64,000 nt of DNA from Xylogone sp. PMI_703 (Eukaryota; Ascomycota; Leotiomycetes). The notes below the pieces were generated by a model. That model saw only the letters and a list, made by a program, of their open reading frames with translations, was not told where the DNA came from and ran no database searches. Positions 1-10,813 of this stretch are shown here, one piece after another. Both the position numbers and the translations under genes were made by a program. The stretch spans positions 1,612,001 to 1,676,000 of the forward strand of contig JAJTUQ010000002.1 of NCBI GenBank assembly GCA_021399445.1. Direction: 5' to 3'. Positions within the stretch are counted from its first letter, which is position 1. Each line of letters starts with the position of its first letter.

Positions 1-803
1 ATTCAGATGAGAATGGCAATGGCGCCACAACCGCTCCACCGGGAGGCGAATTTCCAGAAGGCTGGTATCAAATTCAAGGCATGAACATTCTCGACATAAT
101 GACGCTTGCCATCCGGGCTGCGAAAGTGTACTATACAGCGCACGACAATCCAACGCGCTTAACTTCAATAAAATCAGAACGGAAGATTCGTGCAGAGCTT
201 CTGTCCGTCATGGATGTGCTAAAACGTATGGCAACGCGGAACTTCGCATCCGGTATGAAAACGGAGGAGAAAGAAATTATGGAGAACTGGGTTAAGGGGG
301 TATATGAAGTGCTAGCTGCGGAAGAACGCATGGAGGAGGAAGACAAAAAAGAAAGGGCCGGCTGGGTTTGGCTGGATGATCGATGGACCGGCACAGAGAT
401 TGAGAGAGAATACGCATTCATGAAATCTTTAGATCCTGATTCGGATACTTTACCGCCCTATACACCTCTCGATGAGGCAGAAGAAGTGCCCACACCGTTC
501 TTGGCCGAGCTGATGAAAGGATTGCGGCTAGTAAGGTTACACAACGTTGCCGTTAAGAAGAGCAAGCGACCTTTTGGAGCTATTGGGCCATTCCACGTCG
601 ATACAGCAAAGCCTTACCGATGTGCGGATAACCTGAGATACTGGATCAAGGCCGCTGAGCTGAGGTGGGAGATTATGCTCAAGGTCGATGTCATGGCCGT
701 CGTTAATGGAAATGATAAAGCCGCTTGGAAAGGCTTTGAGGAGGCCATCTGGAAGTGGTGTAAGGGAGTTAGAACTGAAATTGCTGGGGATCTGAAGGTA
801 TAA
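1..803 (+). CDS. 3' part of a conserved fungal protein of unknown function (5' end outside window)
   Basis: The reading frame is already open at base 3 and runs to a TAA at 801-803, giving 266 visible residues. The first ATG at base 81 is internal: the codons before it (a glycine/threonine-rich stretch, then a W-Y-Q motif) read smoothly into it, so the true start lies upstream of the window. The visible part is charged and largely helical, with an acidic central patch and a C-terminal stretch rich in Trp (R-Y-W-I-K and W-K-W-C-K). No signal peptide, membrane segment or catalytic motif is visible. I do not recognise a family with a known function. The next gene, UTP23, is convergent. Coding status is well supported; function is unknown. 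Confidence 0.7.
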   Translation, partial: SDENGNGATTAPPGGEFPEGWYQIQGMNILDIMTLAIRAAKVYYTAHDNPTRLTSIKSERKIRAELLSVMDVLKRMATRNFASGMKTEEKEIMENWVKGVYEVLAAEERMEEEDKKERAGWVWLDDRWTGTEIEREYAFMKSLDPDSDTLPPYTPLDEAEEVPTPFLAELMKGLRLVRLHNVAVKKSKRPFGAIGPFHVDTAKPYRCADNLRYWIKAAELRWEIMLKVDVMAVVNGNDKAAWKGFEEAIWKWCKGVRTEIAGDLKV

Positions 804-1527
804 ATCTCCTCAGAGACCCTTTCTCTTTTCTGAGGAAGGTGTTGTGCATCACAGCTATGTGAGCCTCTGGAGAGAAGACATACCATGAGGGTCACCTTAA
901 TACTGCATGCATGAATGACATACGAACATATTTTTATGTCTGTTTTTCTTCACTGTTTTTCTAGGAATTCGGGACAGCGAGCGCAGGACTTTAATCACTT
1001 CTTTTTCTTTTGTTTTCAAACCTCCTCGCTCTGTATATAGATCTTCTAAATTTTTGGAGGCGGATACATATTCTGTTTTTAGTATCTACTTTTGCCCTCG
1101 ACTTCTATCCTTTTTTACCATATACCCCCTAACACATCGATATTCTTTTTTATTATCTGCCTCTGCCAAGAGAGGGCAGCTGGCACCTTGTTTTATCTCT
1201 TTTGCCAGATCTTAACGCTTTATACAGCATGGACTTTTTATAGGTAGTATTTATTACATGCATGCACTTCAGACTATATAAATCTGCTATTTCCTTTTTT
1301 GAGGATAAGAAAACTGCCTTCTGAATCGCCTGACTTAGTTTCTCATATGATATCGCAACTCAAAAAATTTCTGTTTTAAATAATCATATAAATGTATGTA
1401 CAGCACAATATTTCTATATATGGCGTCTTAATTAAGGGTATCGTCTTTAAGGTCGAGTGGACCACGAATCACTAAAACTTTTCATAAGCTCCAAAACGCC
1501 AGCTCTTTGTTTTTGTTCCCCGCCCTC
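804..1527. other. Convergent 3' intergenic region
   Basis: AT-rich DNA between the stop codons of two convergent genes. It should hold the 3' UTRs and poly(A) sites of both. T-rich runs are visible, but no gene, RNA or repeat is supported. Confidence 0.6.
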
Positions 1528-2697
1528 TCATTCATTTTGCAGAGAAGCATCGGCCTGCGTACTGCCAGTTTCACTAGTTGGTGCCTCTCCCTCAGCGTTA
1601 TCAGCATTCTTACTGGCTCCATGCTTTCGACGCCGTTTACGTTTCGAGCCCGATTCCGAATCGTTTGTTTGATTCCCATCCCTAGCCGCTTTCCCATCCA
1701 CTTTGCTCTTTTGTTCCTTTGTGACTGTATCACTGTCGGGATTCTTTTTCGATTTCTTTACGGACAAAGGATTTGGTCCCTTTAGCCCATATTTCTTCTT
1801 CTTCTTCTTCTTCTTCTCTTCCTTTTCTTCAGCGTTGCCCTCACCAGTGCCTTCTCCCTCGCCGTCACTCTCGCCCTCTTCCTCCCGCTTCCTCTTCATC
1901 CCAATACTCCCACTCCCTCTCTTCAGCCCCTCCCGGAACTTAACCTTCTCTCCCTTCTCTCTGATATCAGCCGTGGACTCCGCCATGGGCTCCATGATCA
2001 TAACGCTGCGATGGACATAGACTAGTGGCACCCCTGCAACCCCTCTCATGAACTTCCTAACTTCTTGCTGCTGACTAGCTACTATATACCGGTTCTTGTT
2101 GGTCTTGTTATTCTTGGGGTCCACAACCGAGGAGAGGCATTCGAGGGCCGAGAGTGGTTCCGGATGTGTTTCCGGCCTGTGGCCGCAGCGGCGACGTTCA
2201 TATTGCTTGGCTTTATCGATCACAGCTGGGACGCCTGGTTCGGAGGATGCGGCGTAGAGATGGCGCATTGAGCATTGGGTTATCACTATTTCGGAGGGTC
2301 TGTGTCAGTAAGCTGTTTCTCTCCGCCCCCTTCTTTTCTATTCTTTTACATAATGCTTCGTGGGCTGGGAGATATAGACGTACTCGGCTTGACCTGTCCA
2401 TGTAGTGTGCGCTCCAGTCCTCCTACCAGATCCATCTTGAACCTCTCCGCATCCCGAATGATATCTGCGTCCACTAGTATCCAAGCAAAGGGAATACGTT
2501 AGCTGAGAGCTTCTTGCGCATGACCATCACAGCTACAGATGTATAAATTGAGTAGTAGCGAAATGCTACTCGGAAACAATGAGTGAGGAGGGAGAGTAAA
2601 AGAGCTTACATAGCACCTGGTACGGTTCGCGGAACCCGAAGCTCATGCCATACTGCTGCATGAGCTTCCTGTACTGCTTGGATCGCTTGCCCCTCAT
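1528..2697 (-). CDS. UTP23: rRNA-processing protein UTP23 (small-subunit processome)
   Basis: Three exons: 2697-2610, 2473-2384 and 2285-1528, totalling 936 nt and 311 residues. The joins keep frame and use GTAAGC and GTACGT donors with AG acceptors; the second join rebuilds the Met codon of the M-I-T-Q-C motif. UTP23 is a nucleolar PIN-like protein needed for early 18S rRNA cleavages. Family marks seen here are the basic N-terminus M-R-G-K-R-S-K-Q-Y-R-K, the F-R-E-P-Y-Q-V-L motif, and likely zinc ligands C64, C93, H95 and C109 (E-R-R-R-C-G-H around 93-95). The V-A-G-V-P-L block is followed by S-V-M-I-M-E-P. The C-terminal tail is lysine-rich and contains the family motif G-P-N-P-L-S-V-K-K. 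The catalytic acidic residues of active PIN nucleases are not obvious, as is usual for this family. Confidence 0.95.
1793..1818. repeat. CTT/AAG trinucleotide tract inside UTP23
   Basis: A near-perfect run of TTC/CTT triplets on the + strand encodes a block of consecutive lysines in the tail of UTP23, just before the G-P-N-P-L-S-V-K-K motif. Slippage could change the lysine number without breaking the frame. Confidence 0.8.
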
Positions 2698-3341
2698 TCT
2701 TTTCACTCCAGTCCAATTGGCCTCCGGGCGGTCGGTTCTATGGTGTTAAAGATCGGTGTGGGTTGTAGCCTCGGACCGGCTGGCCTTTTTTGCTTTGAAG
2801 AAGTTTTGGAGCCTTTTGTCGCGCTAGGAAAATTTAAGGTTTGCTGCGCTGATAACGGCGCGGGTCGCTTATCGAGTGGTTTGGTGCGACAGGGGTGATC
2901 AGGGGGGTTCCCATCCTCTGGTACTGTATTATTTTTAGGATGGGTTGGTTTTAGTGGGTGAGTCTATTTATTAGCATAGCTCGGATTGAAAATGATTCTT
3001 TTAATCATATTATATTTTGACCTCGTTCTATTTACATAGTATATTATCTGTATGTACAGCCTTTTCTGCTGAGCAATGACTTGCTGTCTTTCCCTTGATT
3101 TCTTGACTTCTGTAACCGGTAACTCCATGCGTAGATAGTCTACGTGTTATAGTGTAGTGACTTTGTACCCTGAATTTTAAAATCATGTTCATGCATATTA
3201 TTTTTGAACCCAGGTTTGGTTTCTTCACCCCATTCGACCATGTGGATATTAGGTGTGAACGCCCAGAAGCAGGAAGCAATGTTCTCTAGGCGTATGCATA
3301 TCTAGGCGTAATTGTTTTATAACTATCCGTAGAAAGTTACT
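2698..3341. other. Intergenic, upstream of UTP23 and downstream of the PP2C gene
   Basis: No gene is supported. The part next to UTP23 is GC-richer and should hold its promoter; the part near 3000-3340 is AT-rich and should hold the 3' end of the phosphatase transcript. One TACTGTA heptamer lies at 2922. Confidence 0.55.
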
Positions 3342-4607
3342 TCAACCATTATAACGTCTGCAGAGCGCTGCAACGACACTAATATCGTCAAGCTTACCTG
3401 TATGCACTTTAGTGGTCACTTCTTAATATCATTGGAGTTTATACATACCTCCCTCCATTGCAAGCCCCTCCTCTACAGCGTGCTCCATGAATGGGCTTTC
3501 CGCAAATGGATCAGTTGCAATTGCTTTCGCAGCTCGTACCAGTTCGTCAGCTACGAACTGCATGCCTCCTCCAGCGCCTGCCTTTCGGTCACCACTGCTT
3601 TTGCCACCTTCGCCCTTTTCCCACCGAAATATGCTATTGGTTACGTTCTCTACAATCTCGTGCTCCCACAGATTATCGATAACCCCATCAGACATGGCCA
3701 GAACGACGTCATTCTCTTTGATTTCTACTTTATCCATGACCGCATTCTGGCGTGGAGTATCTGGACTGTTTGTGCCTAGTTGCCTTGGACAATCGAACCA
3801 GTGCCATTGTTCCGTAGTTTTATATAGGACTTCTTGATCTCGAGGTCTCACTACCAGTACCTGTGAATCGCCGAGGTTGGTCACGTATAGCATTGGTATA
3901 GGCGCCTTTGGATCTGTCTTCGAATACTGTGAGAAGAGCTGTGCACCCGTTGCTGTGGTCGTTCCCTGCCAAGCATTTGGTTTCGACGTAGCCTCAATAG
4001 TGAGCTCGTAAGCCTTCTGCAGATATTCCACCGGGTTTGGCTCCTCCTGCTTGTCTGGTCCAAGAGCCTCCAGCCTCTCTGCATCACGCTCCGTCTCCAA
4101 AGCCCAGAAATGCAGTATCAACCTTGACCAGAGCCTTTGCGACTTTTAGTACAGGCAACAATGAAAACATTGGAAGTTCTATATATACCCTGCATGACCT
4201 CCCGGTCTTGTCGACCACGCTCCTACACCGTCATTGGCTCCTATAAAATATTTGCTAGCATAGACGGCATCATCACCGTTCGTGTAGCCGCGGATGAGCT
4301 CGCCATTGACGAACGCACGACGATCACGACTTCGATTATGGGTGCTGAGGGGATCTGAGAAGGAGCCAGATGGCGGAGAGAGAAATGGAGGTGGGAATGG
4401 TCGGGGAGATCTTTTGGCAAACAATGCAAGGCCAGTCTCGAAGTAAAACGGCTGACAGTGGTGCAGTGGAGATGAGGTAGCCTTGTCCTCGGGGATGACT
4501 GTTGGCGACGATTCAGGGAGACATCTTGAAGTTGTGCGCGTGAATGAACGGTATGGTTGGAGAGATCTGGCGGGCGCGGGTTGGTTTCGAAGAATCGATT
4601 TCCTCAT
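3342..4607 (-). CDS. PP2C-family protein phosphatase, PTC7/azr1-like, probably mitochondrial
   Basis: Three exons: 4607-4189, 4134-3449 and 3397-3342, giving 1161 nt and 386 residues; all phases match. PTC7-type phosphatases are Mn/Mg-dependent Ser/Thr phosphatases of mitochondria, linked in yeast to coenzyme Q regulation. Metal-site motifs are visible: N-D-G-V-G around D126, L-G-D-S around D229, M-S-D-G-V around D289, and the C-terminal D-D-I-S-V-V at 372-377, which is completed only by the short last exon. The first 30 residues from the chosen ATG (M-R-K-S-I-L-R) are rich in Arg and Ser and poor in acids, like a mitochondrial presequence. Open frame continues upstream, but only with a non-ATG codon, so 4607 is preferred. 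The compact length and lack of a long regulatory tail fit PTC7. Confidence 0.9.
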
Positions 4608-6822
4608 TCCAGCGTCGTGCAGGCCAAAGAGGTTGTTGGGGACGGTATCGGAGAGGCTGAAGCACAAAACTTACAGGACTCTGATATCCGTCTGGTTCGC
4701 TGAGATAAGACAAGGATGGGGGGTTATCGCACGTGCAACTGTACCCGACCCCGACGCGCTAGCTAATACTCCGTACTGTACTTATTTTTTAATCCAAAGT
4801 GATTCCGTAAACTTACCGTATCAATTACTTACTGATAAGATGCTAGTACGGTAGACCGTGGCTAGATAGATTTACACGGTGTGTCTCCTAAGAGATCATC
4901 GACTTCTTACACTTTGATCAGCTATAGTATATTTACGTACAGTACATGTCAACAGGCAAGTTACGCTGTATTGGGAATATGATGGCATAACTCTTGATGG
5001 CTTATGAGTACAGTATTTATGCTGGCTACTACTGTAATGGGTGTCTAGCATAAGCATGGTACAGTACAGTAATTGAGCGCCAAGGAAAGGATCGTGTAGC
5101 TTTCATCTGATCGGTCGAAGTTACATTCTGTGGATGGAGCAGATTGGAATGATCTTATTGGAACTGCCCCTATTACTACAGCACTGTACGGAGTATTGAG
5201 TACACAGTAACTTATTTCTCTACCTCTACGTACATAATCACAGTGCGGTGCCCAGACCCAATCCTCCGTGACCGTTGCATTTACTGCGGAAGGTTGAGGC
5301 GGAGTTAACGTCTTGGAGCGCTCGTATTCAGCAGTACTGTACCGTAAGCCAGCAATGACTGGAAGGAACACGGTCCGCATCGGGGCTGCAGCAAGACCAA
5401 TGAGCGAATCATCCGCGACGGATCTCCTTACTGGGTCCCAAAAGAAAGCATAGGAGGTGACTACTGTATGGAGTACAGGAACCGCACAGTGTGGCATGAC
5501 GAGTACGAAACATGAATCAGGTTTCTCCAACCGGGCGCAGCACGTGCGGCCGCTGCTGTGGTTGGAGTTCAGCACCTCCAGCTGCTGGTTCGTGGATTTT
5601 AGGTTGTGGGATATTCCCAGGAGGAATGCAAGTCAGATTGTGGAAGGATGTGCTGCGCGCCGCTGCCGTCGTATGCTTTTGCACGGAGAGACCAGTCGTT
5701 GAGACATGCACGGTATCATCATCCCAGCGTCGAGCCAGCCCAGTAGGATGTCACGGATGTTGGCAACCCTCGGCCATAATGTGGTGCTCGCTGCTTGTCC
5801 ATCCGCGCACACCTCCCCCATTAAGCGGGGAGTCACGTGCGATCCCGGAGCAGGCGGGAGGGCCGCTGTTGATGCTATTCCCTGCCACATTCCTCATCCG
5901 GCAAATGCGTCTTGGCCCTGCTTCTGGGCGCCCCGACTGCTGTACTTGTACATCCGTACCGCTGAGTCCAACATGCCGACTGCCATCCCGTACAAGGCCA
6001 TATCAACTTGGATGAAAAGGAAGAAAAGGGCGCAGTTAAAAATGGAGAGAGACGCGTAACACGAGCCTGGCACCTCGAAGCGATAGGCGCAGGGATGGCG
6101 GCGCATAGTTGCGTATCCACACCGCAGGCCCTTGCCGCCAAAACCGCTGCAACAGGCCTCAGGTACTGCTTGCGCTCTGGGGGTCCAGCATCCAAAATGC
6201 ACTGGGCGGCTTACCAACGATCGCTACGGTATAATTCCATATGCGAGAATAATTAACGCCTGCCCGTGGACACGAAGGCTCCAATGTTATGTCAACATCC
6301 TCTCGTCCCGTCTTTCTTCACTTCCATCTCTTCATCACCTCGTCGCCGTCCCTTTGTCTTCTTTCTCACCTTCGTCACTCGCTCGTCGGTTCTTGGTGGC
6401 TTTTGGGGAATTCTAGGGCCTTGGCTTGCTAGCTTGCCCCATCCCTGTTGAGAGGACGGTAGTGACGTGCTGTATACGAAAATCGCCTGGGTGAGTCTAG
6501 GACTTGCGCTTACACATTATCTCGATCTGCAGCTTCAATTCTCTCATATCTCGCCCCGACAACTACCCTGCTTCCACCAGTCCTCCCATCTCAAGATCTG
6601 TCCCAGCCGGGCTCCTCCCCATCGTACCCTTAGAGTGGCAGCAGGTTTCGCTCTCAAGTTGTTCCGTACTTCCTCCAACTCTCATATCAACAGGGAACCT
6701 TCAATTTGGGTTTATGTCCCTCTACTGCTAATCCTACGTCCGGATCACACCGGCCCACAGGAGAGCCAACGTCTGGTCCCAGTGATTGCCCTTATCTATC
6801 AAACAAAAAGGAGCTGTTCAAG
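4608..6822. other. Long intergenic region between divergent genes, rich in TACTGTA heptamers
   Basis: About 2.2 kb separating the PP2C gene (-) from the Caf120-like gene (+). Several open frames of 100-176 codons exist on both strands around 5.0-6.2 kb. They overlap each other, show no family motif and are arginine/serine/cysteine biased like non-coding GC-rich DNA. The 4.77-5.47 kb part holds eight TACTGTA/TACAGTA heptamers. The 6.2-6.8 kb part is pyrimidine-rich and is probably the 5' leader of the downstream gene. Confidence 0.55.
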
Positions 6823-9800
6823 ATGGGTCAACGGCATCGAGGTAATTCTCCATCTATCTCCTAGGAACACTTGTTCTATTGGATTCCAGCTAACAAGGAT
6901 ACTTGACAGTTCTCTCTTTCATGTCGGGGTTTTCCAACAGGGACTCACGAAGTCCCACCCCAGGAGTCCCCCAGTCGAAGCTACAAGATCCCTATGCACA
7001 CGAACCTCCTGTGAATGTCTCTCAGCGGCCGCAACCGGTTGGACCAACTTATCAGAGACAGCCTGCTGATTCCCCGCCCCGAGCACAACGAGAACGTGTA
7101 ACTTCCAGGCCAATGTCTATGGTTCAAACATACCAGCCTCCTTTGATGGAATTGACGCAGGACACCTTGCCAGAGCTGCAGCCAATCTTTACCTTTCTGA
7201 ATAGTCACGGGAACAAGTTATATCAAGAAGGCTACTTTCTTAAGCTAGATGACCAGAATACGCGTACGTATACAGTTCTGCTTTTAGTGGATATGAAATG
7301 CTCACGCCTCTATAGAGGGAAAACCTAACGCTGATCGAACATGGACGGAGTGTTTTGCGCAACTCGTGGGGACTATCCTCTCACTATGGGATGCTGCAGA
7401 GCTGGATGCTGCAGGGCAGGATGGCGAAGTTCTTCCCAAATTCATAAACCTCACCGATGCCTCTATTAAGATGGTTTGAGCTTACTACTATCGTAAAACT
7501 TGCATGAGTTCTAATGAGTATATAGATCGAGTCGCTTCCAATCCGATCCAACAATGAGCCACCATTGCAAAATGTCCTGAGCATTTCTACTGCTGGTAAA
7601 AATAGATATCTATTGCATTTTAATTCTCATCATTCCATGATTCAATGGACTGCTGGTATTCGACTAGCAATATTCGAGTATACGACATTGCAGGAGGCTT
7701 ATACGGGAGCGCTAATTGCCGGTAAAGGCAAATTTCTGAACAACATCAATTTGATAATGGAGCGCTCGAAGTTTCCAACCGCGGATTGGGCCCGCGTTCG
7801 CTTCGGTGCTGGTACGCCGTGGAGACGGTGCTGGTGTGTAATAACACCTCCTGATGAGAAAGAGTATCAGAAGCTGCAGAAACAGATGAATAAGAAGAAA
7901 TCTGCTTACGCCCGTTCGACTCCGCCTGCATTAAAGGGAACCGTCAAGTTTTATGAAACGAAGAAAACGAAAAAGGTCAAGCCAATTGCAACTATTACGA
8001 ACGCTTATTCGGCGTTTGCTATCTACCCGCAGTCGAAACCCCTTATTGATGCTTCAACCCTTGTGAAGGTTGAGGGTAACATAACAATCAACACAAATCC
8101 TGAAACAACTACTGAAGGCTTTGTTTTCGTCATGCCTGAAGTTCATCCGGCCGTTACTGGATTTGAGATGATGTTACGTTGGCTCTTCCCTGTATGGGAT
8201 ACCTTCAATTTGTATGGGCGTCCTGGACGTTTGGTAGCAGACACAACGGACGTACGAAGTTTGATGTTTGCCATGCCAAAGCAGCGAAGATACGGTTATC
8301 TGGAGACATTGGACGTTGCGGGATTGATTCTTGAAGCAGGAAGTAGTAACTGGAAGGAGTCGGAATGGAGAAGCAGGATGAAAGACTTGACTGCCAAGAG
8401 AATGACTGCAGTGGACAATGGCAGTCAGCCAAATAGCAGATATAACAGCCGGAGAAGCACCAGGAACAGTTTTGGCCCTTCTCGAACTCGGATCCAATTT
8501 GATGATGGAGTCTCCGTCAAGTCTACTCAATCGGCTGTTTGGGGCCGCGCTCAACCGGGAGATGCCAACTATGGCGAGAATTCTCGCATCGAATCTGCCC
8601 CTCCACAAAGCACATACCCCGCAGCGCCGCCACCTGCTCACTATCGGTCGGTGTCCGAAAGCCAAGGTATGGATGGCTATATGGACCCGAATTCTGGATA
8701 TGATGGAGCCTATGACCAGCCTCCTATTCCTCCAGCTCACGGTATCGGTTTTGTTCGTGAGGGCTCAAATTTGAAATACTCCACTGATGTTACTGCTGAT
8801 CGAGTTGCTGATCGAGTAAGTTCCGAAGATGAGCATCCTTCCCGAAGCACGCCTGTACGTGAGTTAGAAGAATTGCAGACTCCCAGACCTCCCCAACCTG
8901 TTGTTGCGCCACCAGCTTTTGCTCATCCTCCTGGAGCTATGCCAGCGAGCAAACCTTATCACTCACCTGAACTTCGCAGGGCTAACAGTCGTATTTCAAC
9001 GACTACATTGAAGCAAATGGCTGTAGCAGGTGGCTTAACTCGAGATTTGGAAGCAAGCATAAACAGAGGAGAGATGGGAGAGGGGCCTTATTCGGAAGAT
9101 AGAGGGCAGAGAGGGGTACTTTCTGACGCTAAAATGATGAGTTCTTCTGCTAATCGTGATGGTGTCAATGAAGGCTTGGTAGGATACAATAGGCAATATG
9201 CTTACGAGGATTCGACCCCATCAGATGCGCCGGCGCATGACGATAATATCTTTCAGCATCCTCGTCAATCTCAGTCTCAGTATCAAACATATTCTTCTTA
9301 CCCCGAAAATTCTCACACCTCTCAGGCAGAGTATGGTCAACCTTCATCACAATCTTTTCCCATCCGGCAACCAAATCAACAATCTTACAATCCCCGTCAA
9401 TCCTTTACCCCCCAGCCTTCCACTGATTCCTCCCGTCACACCCCACAACCCCCCAAGCTTCAGACCGGAGGTATCTCGCGAAAGCCTCTTCCAAATCGAA
9501 CGTCGATGCATGTTGATGCTTCAGCATCCGAGACTGCCTCCAGTGCTGGCAGCCTAACTCAGCATATTGATCCAGCTGCCCTGGCTCTAGTTCACCAGAT
9601 GTCAACGCTCGGGTCAGTGCCACAAATTACCAGGCAAGATAGCGAAAGCAGTGTTTATGAAGATACAGCTTCGACGGATACCCCCGATTATGAGAGCATA
9701 AAGAAGCCATCTTTTGAAATTCGTCGCCCCGTTGACAAACCCCGAACTGGTATTCTCAAGACTGTTGGAGCGGATGAACCTAAGGACCCCAATGACGTTG

Positions 9801-10813
9801 ATGTTTCTGCTGATCTCATTGACATTGACTTTGGACCTACTTTCAATTTGGCCTCAGGGCGTCAAAGTCCTGGTCCTGGAGTTGCGCTTCATGGTCATGG
9901 GCGGAACAAAAGCGCTAGCCCTGCAGGGCACTCCAGATCACCGAGTCGTAACATGATGACCCCAGAGCTTTCTCACCGCCGCAATGATTCTACCTCCAGT
10001 AGGACTATGGCATGGCAACCTGGTATGGGGGCTATTGGGAATGCTGGCGGTGGAAAGGGGCCAGCCATGACTGTCGAAGAGTTTGTCCAGCAACGTGCCG
10101 CAGCAAGCCCTCAGTACGCTCATCCCAAACAGCAGTCTGGCAACACTGCTCGCGGACCCAGCCCACGTGCAAATACGCCTACACCATTTTCACATTCCCG
10201 TAATAATTCGACCGACCTTCTACGTTCCCGTAGTAATTCTACGGATCTCATGCGTTCTCGCAGTAATTCGGGAGATCTTTTACAGCGCCCTGGTTCACGA
10301 GATGCAGCTACCACTCTCGGCGCTTGGAGCTCAGGCGAATATGCGTCACGATTGTCAGCGCGGGAGCAAGAACATATCGCTAGAGTGACTGGCCAGCCCC
10401 TTGTCAGCCTTCCATCCAATCCCACCCAGCCAGTTTCGCCAAGCAGTGGTTTGGTTGGAGCAATTGGAAATAGGGAGAGAGATAGAGAACAAATGAACCG
10501 GGGCTTCAATAGCCAAGCTGTCGAACATGCCATTGAAATGCGAAGACAAGAACTTTTAGCTCAGCAATATCACGACCAACAATTTGCAGCATCGAGCCCA
10601 CAGCTCCTGTCACAGCATCAACGTCAGCAAAGCTGGGCCCCATCGAATATGAGTGCTTTTGGCGCAGATAACGGATGGTCAACGCCAGGCTATTCTCCAG
10701 GGCTAGAAGGGGGACAACAACAGTACTTTGGTGGTCAGTACCAGCAGCAACAAGGCTACGGTCATAACCAGGGCAGGGGAAACCGGCACAGTTACTATGG
10801 ACAGGGTTATTAG
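6823..10813 (+). CDS. PH-domain protein, Caf120/Skg3-like
   Basis: Four exons: 6823-6841, 6910-7263, 7316-7473 and 7526-10813, giving 3819 nt and 1272 residues. Yeast Caf120 is a CCR4-NOT-associated protein, and its paralogue Skg3 is linked to cell-wall and polarity functions. Residues about 105-235 form the first PH-like region: K-L-Y-Q-E-G-Y-F opens it and the conserved Q-L-V-G-T, F-I-N-L-T-D-A-S-I-K-M and L-Q-N-V-L-S-I-S-T-A-G motifs follow. A second conserved block (about 245-390) contains W-R-R-C-W-C-V-I and the F-V-M-P-E-V-H-P motif. The remaining 870 residues are low-complexity, rich in Ser, Pro and Gln, with a Q/G/Y-rich C-terminus. The tiny first exon (M-G-Q-R-H-R) joins in frame through a consensus intron; a second in-frame ATG at 6921 is the alternative start. 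Confidence 0.9.
10189..10284 (+). repeat. Threefold S-R-S-N-S-x-D-L repeat in the Caf120-like tail
   Basis: Three tandem units of about 36 bp encode variants of S-R-x-N-S-T-D-L-x-R. Each unit carries an R-x-x-S-like basic/serine motif that could be phosphorylated. The DNA copies differ at third positions, so the repeat is not recent. Confidence 0.75.

Noticed and set aside
5045..6217. Several overlapping open frames of 85-176 codons on both strands
   Set aside because: They overlap in all frames, show no conserved motif or plausible exon joins, and have amino-acid bias expected of GC-rich non-coding DNA.
8174..8740. 188-codon open frame on the minus strand within the Caf120-like gene
   Set aside because: It is an antisense shadow of a well-supported coding exon with conserved PH-type motifs on the + strand.
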